Below the pieces are notes generated by a model that was not told the DNA's origin, searched no databases, and saw only the letters and a program-made list of their open reading frames with translations. 64,000 nt of DNA, from positions 28,882 through 92,881 of the forward strand of contig CACIAQ010000003.1 in the NCBI GenBank assembly GCA_902584635.1, given 5' to 3'. This document shows, piece by piece, positions 58,701 to 64,000 of this stretch. This DNA comes from an uncultured Alphaproteobacteria bacterium. Its GTDB lineage: Bacteria; Pseudomonadota; Alphaproteobacteria; Rhodobacterales; Rhodobacteraceae. The position numbers and the translations under genes were made by a program. The stretch's first letter is position 1. Each line of letters opens with the position of its first letter.

Positions 58701-58815
58701 TCTCTAGAAAAAGACAATAACTATATTTTATTGGAAGAATAGCGTTATTGACTGCTACCTCGATTGATTCTTTAAATAGAAGTTTTTATCAACGTGACAA
58801 CACTTTGACAGTACT
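58701..58815 (+). repeat. putative right-arm segment after R7
   Basis: Shares TAACTAT-A-TTTTATTG (offset 18), TGCTACC (offset ~53) and ACAACACTTTGACA (offset 97) with the sequence after R6. It contains a full TGACAACA followed by TTTGACAGT, close to the arm pair of the repeats. Confidence 0.5.
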
Positions 58816-58878
58816 TTGTCTACCAGGTTTTTAATTCGTGGTTTAGACTAATACTGAATAGCAATTTTTGGGGAAAAC

Positions 58879-59191
58879 ATGAGTTTGACCTCATTAAAGT
58901 TTAAGAGCTCTGTGAGCGCCCTGGAGTATGTTGAAAAATATTTCACCACTAACCCTCTCAAAGAAACCAGGAGCTTTATAAGGATCATCAAAAAAATAAA
59001 TTTTGAAGATTCTAGCTTGCTGAAAATATTGTTGAGTATTTAAGAGACATGTGAGTAAGCTATTAAGAGCAACATTCTCAATTACTGATGAGCAAAAGAT
59101 GACAGATATCATGCAAGATAAGAATACTCGTTTGGAGATGATAAGACGTGAAATTAAACCAAAAACCAATAACAATTATATTGAGATATAA
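58879..59191 (+). pseudogene. possible frameshifted small ORF
   Basis: ATG 58879 opens a 54-codon frame (MSLTSLKFKSSVSALEYVEK to LLKILLSI) ending at TAA; a second frame continues with VSKLLRATFSITDEQKMTDIMQDKN up to the methyltransferase start. Joined, they would make a ~100-aa helical, charged protein. No homology is recognised, and the minus-strand ORF over the same bases (58894-59175) is not convincing either. Confidence 0.25.
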
Positions 59192-60005
59192 ATGACTGAC
59201 TTTGATGATTTTAAGAATTTTGAAAAAGATGGATGGGAGGAACGTGCTTCAACATATGGTAATTGGGCTGTTACTAGCCAAATAGTACCAATCGCAGTTG
59301 AAGCTCTAAATTTATCTAATGACGATAATGTTTTAGAATTAGCATCTGGACCTGGTTACGGCACAAGTGAAATCTCAAAAAAAACAAAAAACGTTTTGGG
59401 GACAGATTTTGCTGCATCGATGGTCCAGGAAGCAAAAAATCTTTTTCCCACCTTGAAGTTCGAACAGGCAGACGCAGAAAATCTTAAGTTTGAAGATAAC
59501 AGCTTTGATAAGGTATTTTGTACTTTTGGAGTTCTTCACTTTGCTCATCCTGATAAAGCTATTAGTGAAGTACGACGAGTACTTAAAGCTAGAGGAATTT
59601 TTGTATTCACTGTTTGGGCGCCTGTGGAAGAGTCTCCTTTTTTTGGAATTCTTTCAGAAGTGATTAGCCAGCTCGGTAGCTTTGAAGTTGGTTTACCCGA
59701 CGCCCCCCCCAATAGATGATTTTAGCGACAAAGAAAGGGCATCAGTCAAGCTTTTGGCGCAAGGATTGGATATGATAAATTTTCAAGCTGAAGATAATGT
59801 CTTCGATACAGGAGCTTCTTCATCTAAGATGCCGACCGTATATAGAGAAGTTGGAGTTAGATCAAAGGGCTTGTTAGATGCTCAAGACCCAAAGAAGCTT
59901 CCTGAAATAGAAGAAGAACTGGTTTCCAGGTTTAAAAAATTCGAAGAAGCAGGAACCGTGAAAATGCCCTTCCCTTATAGAATAATAACTGCTAGAAAAA
60001 TTTGA
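59192..60005 (+). CDS. SAM-dependent methyltransferase, frameshift in a C8 run
   Basis: Class I (type 11) methyltransferase: SAM motif VLELASGPGYGTSEISKK, acidic motif LGTDFAASMVQEAK, ADAENLKFEDNSFDKVFCTFGVLHF and AISEVRRVLKARGIFVFTVW. The track splits it at 59719; the second part begins within the run of eight C at 59703-59710. With seven C the protein reads GLPDAPPIDDFSDKERASVK and continues to 60005, about 270 aa, normal for the family. Its stop TGA is the first TGA of repeat R8. Substrate unknown. Confidence 0.85.
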
Positions 60006-60171
60006 CAACTCTTTTGACAACAGTTTTCGTGATTTTCCTGATAACGCATAAGACGAATGAGAAGGATAGGAACTATTTTGAAGGGTTATGAGAATCCTGA
60101 TAACTCCTGATAACAATATCCACGGTTCTTGATCCCGTTTACCATAGGTTCGAATCCTACCACCCCAGCAA
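60003..60171 (+). repeat. cassette repeat R8 (degenerate)
   Basis: 169 bp. Two arm motifs (TGACAACT, TGACAACA). The tRNA half has several changes (CGGTTCTTGATCCCGTTTACCATAGG) and ends CAA instead of CCA. Its first three bases are the stop codon of the methyltransferase. Confidence 0.92.
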
Positions 60172-60184
60172 CTTACCGAACGCG

Positions 60185-61798
60185 CTAGTAAATGACATCC
60201 CCATAAATACCATTGACATATCTATCTACTATTTCAAACTTTTGTATTTTACCTGATCCTGTTAAAGGAAAATCTGCAACCTTAACCCAAATAGACGGCG
60301 TTTTTTGGGCGGACATATGATTTCTTGCATGAGACCTTAGATCTTCCTTTTTCGGTGTGGTCTCTGACGTAAAGAAAGCAGCTATCACTTCGCCCCATTT
60401 TTCGTCTGGTAATCCAACTACTGCAACCTGCATAATGTCTGGATGAGCTACTAAAACAGCTTCAATCTCTGCAGGGAAATAATTTTCCCCCCCCCTAATA
60501 ATCATATCTTTAACCCTTCCAGTTATTGTTAGGAAACCATTTTTGTCCATGGCCCCAAGATCACCCGTATGTAACCAACCTTCATTATCAACCGTCTTTT
60601 GCGTAGCTTCGGGATTATCATTGTAACAAGACATTATAGCGTAAGAACGAGCACAAATTTCTCCTACTTCTCCTAGGGCCAAAACTTCATTGGTATCGGT
60701 TGATCTTATAGAGACTTCCGTTTTAGGGAGAGGTTGGCCAGCGGTCTGTGTTATTTGTTCAAATGTAGCTCCTATAGGATTAAGGCTTATCATTGGACTA
60801 TGCTCTGTTTGACCAAAAGCAGACAACAAATGACATCCAAGGCGCTCTCTTACTCTTGTCACTAATTCTGGTGGGACAGGAGCACCCCCAGTTGAAATCA
60901 CCTCAAGAGAGGACGTGTCCCTTGGTATTACCTTCAATGACTCAAGAAGATCAAACAACATAGTGGGAACAGCGAAGCATATTGTTACTTTTTGTTTTTC
61001 TATAAGCTTCGCAAATATATCTGCATTGAACTGTTTAATAAGAAGCATTTTACAAGCAGCAGTTAAGCAACCCAAAGTTCCTGTTGCGCATCCTGCTGTA
61101 TGAAAAAGTGGCATAAAGTTTGACCAAACAGATTCCTGTGAAATTTGTTTTCTTTCAACATAAATCTTCGCATTATTGAGCAAGCCTTTGTGCGTTAATA
61201 CTGCTCCTTTTGGAAAGCCCGTTGTACCGCTCGTATATTGTATTTGAGCGGGATCATCAGGAAATACTTTAACCCTTGTCTCATTTTCTTTTTTTATCGA
61301 GTATAGTTTACCTCTATCATAAAGGCCTGTTACTTCTCTTAATACTTTATTACCTTGAATAGCTTCCTTTGCTATCTCATCCATCTTATTGCCACGATAT
61401 TCCGGTATAAGAAAGAGCCCAACTGCCCCTGACTGTTCAATTACATAAGACAGTTCTTTTTGTTTAAATGAAGGATTAGCAGTTACAAGCACTAAGCCGG
61501 ACAAAGCACATGCATATTCCATAAAAACCCATTGCGGTATATTTGGAGCCCATACCACGACCTTCTCCCCTTTTTGGAACCGACTGGAGAGACTTACAGA
61601 GAGTTTTTTAGCTTCTAAAAATAATTCTTGGTAAGTCCATGATGAAGAAGCATCGCCTTTTTCATTGATATCAACCATGGCAACATTATCAGGAAAAGCG
61701 TTAGCAGTCTCCTGAAGAAAATCACCTATAGTAATGTCTCGTATATCAGCATCATCTTGTGCTGGAAAGTACGAATTCATTAGCTTGACTTCATACAT
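60185..61798 (-). CDS. AMP-dependent acyl-CoA synthetase/ligase
   Basis: About 537 aa ANL-superfamily ligase. P-loop-like motif IQYTSGTTGFPKGAVLTHKG, LSAFGQTEHSPMISLNP, GWLHTGDLGAMDKNGFLTITGRVKDMIIRGGENYFPAEIE and the catalytic lysine in PLTGSGKIQKFEI. Activates a fatty or aromatic acid via acyl-AMP. The track start lies inside repeat R9; the ATG at 61798 (MYEVKLMNSYFPAQ) is the likely start. Stop 14 bases after R8, so the gene fills its unit. Confidence 0.9.
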   Translation of the reverse strand: MYEVKLMNSYFPAQDDADIRDITIGDFLQETANAFPDNVAMVDINEKGDASSSWTYQELFLEAKKLSVSLSSRFQKGEKVVVWAPNIPQWVFMEYACALSGLVLVTANPSFKQKELSYVIEQSGAVGLFLIPEYRGNKMDEIAKEAIQGNKVLREVTGLYDRGKLYSIKKENETRVKVFPDDPAQIQYTSGTTGFPKGAVLTHKGLLNNAKIYVERKQISQESVWSNFMPLFHTAGCATGTLGCLTAACKMLLIKQFNADIFAKLIEKQKVTICFAVPTMLFDLLESLKVIPRDTSSLEVISTGGAPVPPELVTRVRERLGCHLLSAFGQTEHSPMISLNPIGATFEQITQTAGQPLPKTEVSIRSTDTNEVLALGEVGEICARSYAIMSCYNDNPEATQKTVDNEGWLHTGDLGAMDKNGFLTITGRVKDMIIRGGENYFPAEIEAVLVAHPDIMQVAVVGLPDEKWGEVIAAFFTSETTPKKEDLRSHARNHMSAQKTPSIWVKVADFPLTGSGKIQKFEIVDRYVNGIYGDVIY

Positions 61799-61836
61799 TT
61801 TGCCGACTCCATTTATATCCTTAAAACTTAACTTTT

Positions 61837-61997
61837 TGACATCAGTTTTGACAACAGTTTTCGTGATTTTCCTGATCAAACATAAGAAGCATAAGAACTA
61901 TTTTAAAGGGTTATGAGAATCCTTATAACTCCTTATAACAATATCCACGGGTTTTTGATCCCGTGTACCGTAGGTTCAAATGCTACCACCCCAGCCA
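61837..61997 (+). repeat. cassette repeat R9 (degenerate)
   Basis: 161 bp. Arm pair TGACATCA/TGACAACA, middle motifs changed to CTTATAAC, an extra T in the anticodon loop (GGGTTTTTGATCCC) and changes in the T-arm (GGTTCAAATGC). Last repeat in the window; the array probably continues beyond 64 kb. Confidence 0.92.
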
Positions 61998-62030
61998 TCG
62001 AAATAATCTTTCTGCAAAATGCAAATCATC

Positions 62031-63983
62031 TTAATTTTCTAAAGAATATCGATCTTTTCTAAATAGTGCCTTCTGGTATGGAGTAATCTTTTGCGGATCA
62101 ATCATGTATAGAAATATGTAAATCATATCCTCTGTAGCCTGCTCTAATTCACCCCCAGCAAATGGTGAGCTTCTAAGTTCTTCTATGAGCTCATCTATAG
62201 TATAATTGTTCTCATCAATAAAATTCTTCAAAATTACCTCAGCTTTTCCTTTATCTCCCGCAACAAATTCTGCAAAGGTTAGAAAAGTTGTTCCCCAAAG
62301 AACGCCGGCGCTTCCCCCTCCCGCTATCATTGAAAGACAAAGCTCTTTAGCCTCATCGAACATTTCGGTTTCAATATACGACTTCATAAGATAAATTTCT
62401 GTGGATATTGGTCCGAATGGAGCTATTTTAACCGCCTTCTTCAAATATCTAATTGCATCTGAAAAATTCGAAATAGAATATAAATTAGCCCCTATGAACA
62501 TAAGCGTTCGGTAGTTTTCGCTTCCTTTTTTTAGGCCTTTAAGTAAAGTCTGTTCAAACGCCATTTGGTTAATTCCCATAACGTAAGTTTCTACTGATGC
62601 TAGCAGGGGATAAACTATTGAATTATTGGGATCTAATTCTTTTGCCTTTAGAGTTGCGTCGTAAACTGTTTGGTAATCCTCAAAGGCTAGTTTATTTGAT
62701 AGGAATTTTAGGAACAGGGAGTCAGCATAATAGTACCAAGCCATAGAGTTTTTTGGATTTCTTTCAACCAGCGCTTTGAAAGGTTTCTCATAATCATCTG
62801 TAGCCCTGAAGCCTTCTTGAAACTGTAATGCCCTAAGGGAAAGTAATTCCTTATAATCTAATTTGTTTTCAAAATATTTTTCCAAGGAACCTGACAATAC
62901 TTTACCCATTGTCAAATGGATCTGAATTGCTCTTCTTAGCGAAGACTCAATTTGATCTTGTGCTGCAAACAAGTCAGTCAATAAATACTCTTTATTCGAA
63001 CTCCATATCGTAGAATTTGTTTTCAGGTCTAATAATTCTATATTGACTCTAAATTTATTCCCTGAGGTCAATATACTCCCATTTACAACAAAATTTATGC
63101 CCAGCTCATCTCTTAATTTTTCAGTAGAGTATTCCTTTTTTGAGATTAAATAGCTTCTTTGTGTCGATAAAATATTCAATATTGTTGTAGGAGAAATAGA
63201 TGATATCAAGTGATCAGTAATTCCTTCAGATAAATAGTCGAATTCATCTGAGCTACCAGTATTTCTAAAAGGTAGTATTAATAAAGACCTACCCGTAGCC
63301 TGCCCTTCTATTTGATCACTTTGCGAGGCAATAAGCATAGGTTGTTCTCTAATAGTACTAATATAAAAAAATACTACAATCAATAACGCAACTGCACCAG
63401 CTACAGAGATATACAAAGGTAAATTAAATCTCTTCCCCGTTTTTAAAGTACGTTTCTGATTATTGCCGATTAGAACATCGAAAGCATGAAATTGTTCATC
63501 CTTTACTTTTTGTTCACCCAAATCATTAAATACAAACTTTGTTTTGTTACTAACCAAATCGAAAACGCTCTTTGACAAACACACTCCGTTAGGTTGCGAA
63601 AGTGCTTCTAGTCTGGCAGCAATGTTTACTCCATCACCATAGAGATTATCACCCTCTTTCACCACATCGCCCATGTTGATCCCAATGCGGAACTTCATTT
63701 TTATAGATGAACTCGTATTATCGTTTCTTTCTTTCACAAGATTTTGAAACTCCGAAGCGCAAACAACTGCCGACACTGCGCTTGAAAATTCTGCCAAAAT
63801 AGAGTCTCCTGCAGTATTAAAGACTCTTCCATCATGCTCATCAAATAATTTTTCTAAGATCTTCCTGCAGGCTCTGAAACTTCTGAGCGTCTCATCCTCA
63901 TCTTTTTTCATATGCTGCGAATATCCAACAGCGTCCGCAACAAAGATAACAGCTATCTTACGATCTATCTCTTTTGGAGGCAC
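62031..63983 (-). CDS. class III adenylate/guanylate cyclase with TPR domain (copy 2)
   Basis: 650 aa, same plan as copy 1: cyclase domain (VIFVADAVGYSQHM, AGDSILAEFSSAVSAVV, RIGINMGDVVKEGDNLYGDGVNIAARLEALSQP), a transmembrane helix (LYISVAGAVALLIVVFFYI), TolB-like segment (LLILPFRNTGSSDEFDYLSEGITDHL) and C-terminal TPR helices. A GTG start (VPPKEIDRK) preceded by AGGGAAGAG is likely, but the frame is open to the window edge, so an upstream start cannot be excluded. Stop 33 bases after R9. Opposite orientation to copy 1. Confidence 0.87.
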   Translation of the reverse strand: MPPKEIDRKIAVIFVADAVGYSQHMKKDEDETLRSFRACRKILEKLFDEHDGRVFNTAGDSILAEFSSAVSAVVCASEFQNLVKERNDNTSSSIKMKFRIGINMGDVVKEGDNLYGDGVNIAARLEALSQPNGVCLSKSVFDLVSNKTKFVFNDLGEQKVKDEQFHAFDVLIGNNQKRTLKTGKRFNLPLYISVAGAVALLIVVFFYISTIREQPMLIASQSDQIEGQATGRSLLILPFRNTGSSDEFDYLSEGITDHLISSISPTTILNILSTQRSYLISKKEYSTEKLRDELGINFVVNGSILTSGNKFRVNIELLDLKTNSTIWSSNKEYLLTDLFAAQDQIESSLRRAIQIHLTMGKVLSGSLEKYFENKLDYKELLSLRALQFQEGFRATDDYEKPFKALVERNPKNSMAWYYYADSLFLKFLSNKLAFEDYQTVYDATLKAKELDPNNSIVYPLLASVETYVMGINQMAFEQTLLKGLKKGSENYRTLMFIGANLYSISNFSDAIRYLKKAVKIAPFGPISTEIYLMKSYIETEMFDEAKELCLSMIAGGGSAGVLWGTTFLTFAEFVAGDKGKAEVILKNFIDENNYTIDELIEELRSSPFAGGELEQATEDMIYIFLYMIDPQKITPYQKALFRKDRYSLEN

Positions 63984-64000
63984 AGGCTCTTCCCTACAGG

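Larger units (their letters stand above)
38731..61997. mobile_element. tandem cassette array at tRNA-Gln (nine units)
   Basis: Between tRNA-Gln and R9 the sequence is divided by nine direct repeats R1-R9, all in plus orientation, ending at 46049, 47058, 50545, 52218, 54426, 56380, 58700, 60171 and 61997. Distances between successive repeat ends are about 7.3 (first unit), 1.0, 3.5, 1.7, 2.2, 2.0, 2.3, 1.5 and 1.8 kb. Each unit carries one to three genes (more in the first), in either orientation, with stops often within 40 bases of a repeat. No integrase, transposase or phage gene was found. The interpretation, inferred, is sequential site-specific insertion into the anticodon loop, newest unit next to the tRNA. 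A tenth unit (the 62-64 kb cyclase) continues past the window. Confidence 0.85.

Noticed and set aside
58894-59175. 93-aa minus-strand ORF
   Set aside because: No family features or convincing start; it overlaps a plus-strand frame pair that is equally weak and covers the methyltransferase leader.
59874-60116. 80-aa minus-strand ORF over R8, and the similar 54231-54437 ORF over R5
   Set aside because: Both translate the repeat backwards (shared SGVIRI-ITLQNS and SYALSGKSRK), so the similarity comes from the repeat, not from a protein.
45881-61997. CRISPR array
   Set aside because: Repeats are ~169 bp, 1-3.5 kb apart, and carry a tRNA half; no short regular spacers or cas genes.
45881-61997. 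Classical integron with attC sites
   Set aside because: No IntI and no attC-like imperfect hairpin with GTTRRRY ends. The cores match tRNA-Gln, and cargo orientation is mixed.

Overview
The window reads as a stretch of a low-GC (AT-rich) alphaproteobacterial chromosome. The evidence is a class I lysyl-tRNA synthetase, an NDUFS4-type complex I accessory subunit, a DUF4864 protein, a valine-degradation pair (3-hydroxyisobutyryl-CoA hydrolase and mmsB), a split Mrp antiporter operon and kdsA (Gram-negative LPS). A free-living, possibly marine lineage is plausible, but the sequence does not name a genus. Three genes (thiP, lysK and a methyltransferase) are each interrupted at an 8-nt homopolymer that would be in frame at 7 nt.

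Layout, core part (1-38.7 kb): branched-chain acid catabolism genes; a reverse-strand thiamine transporter thiB-thiP-thiQ behind a clear TPP riboswitch; a small heat-shock protein; pgi; a DMT-type exporter; tRNA-Arg(UCU); an NDUFS4-like gene; uvrB; lysK with a DUF4864 gene; a TerB-like gene; nadD-dacB; ettA; nadE-gltX; an exported 18-repeat MORN protein; the rod-shape cluster mreB-mreC-mreD-mrdA-rodA; a 2-hydroxyacid dehydrogenase; a ten-gene Mrp-type Na+/H+ antiporter operon with three MrpD-like subunits; kdsA; and tRNA-Gln(UUG).

Layout, accessory part (38.7 kb to the window end): an intact tRNA-Gln is followed by a linear array of cargo units. Each unit is closed by a roughly 169-bp direct repeat, nine copies in all (R1-R9). 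Every repeat consists of about 118 bp of non-tRNA sequence carrying small iterated motifs (2 x TGACAACA, 4 x CT[G/C]ATAAC), fused to the 3' half of tRNA-Gln from the anticodon stem-loop to CCA. This is the layout expected for the attR-type junction of a tyrosine-recombinase element that crosses over in the anticodon loop. Repeated insertion at the same tRNA would push older units outward. In agreement, the tRNA halves of R1-R4 are intact or carry one change, while R5-R9 carry several changes and deletions. Cargo per unit is mostly one to three ordinary-looking genes in either orientation: an ABC importer set with paired NTF2-like genes, an MGMT-like protein, a quinone reductase-like enzyme with a DUF924 protein and a DEAD-box helicase, a metallo-beta-lactamase-fold hydrolase with a DUF1330 protein, two related adenylate cyclase/TPR proteins, an FG-GAP/peptidoglycan-binding protein, a transglutaminase-like protein, a methyltransferase and an acyl-CoA ligase. 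No recombinase gene lies in the window, so the units look like integron-style passive cassettes built on a tRNA site and mobilised in trans. This is the main candidate for a new system here.

How the genes work together: the core genes form recognisable modules (thiamine uptake, NAD synthesis, elongasome, cation/proton exchange, tRNA charging). The cassette cargo shows no single pathway; signalling, exported-protein and small-molecule enzyme functions dominate.
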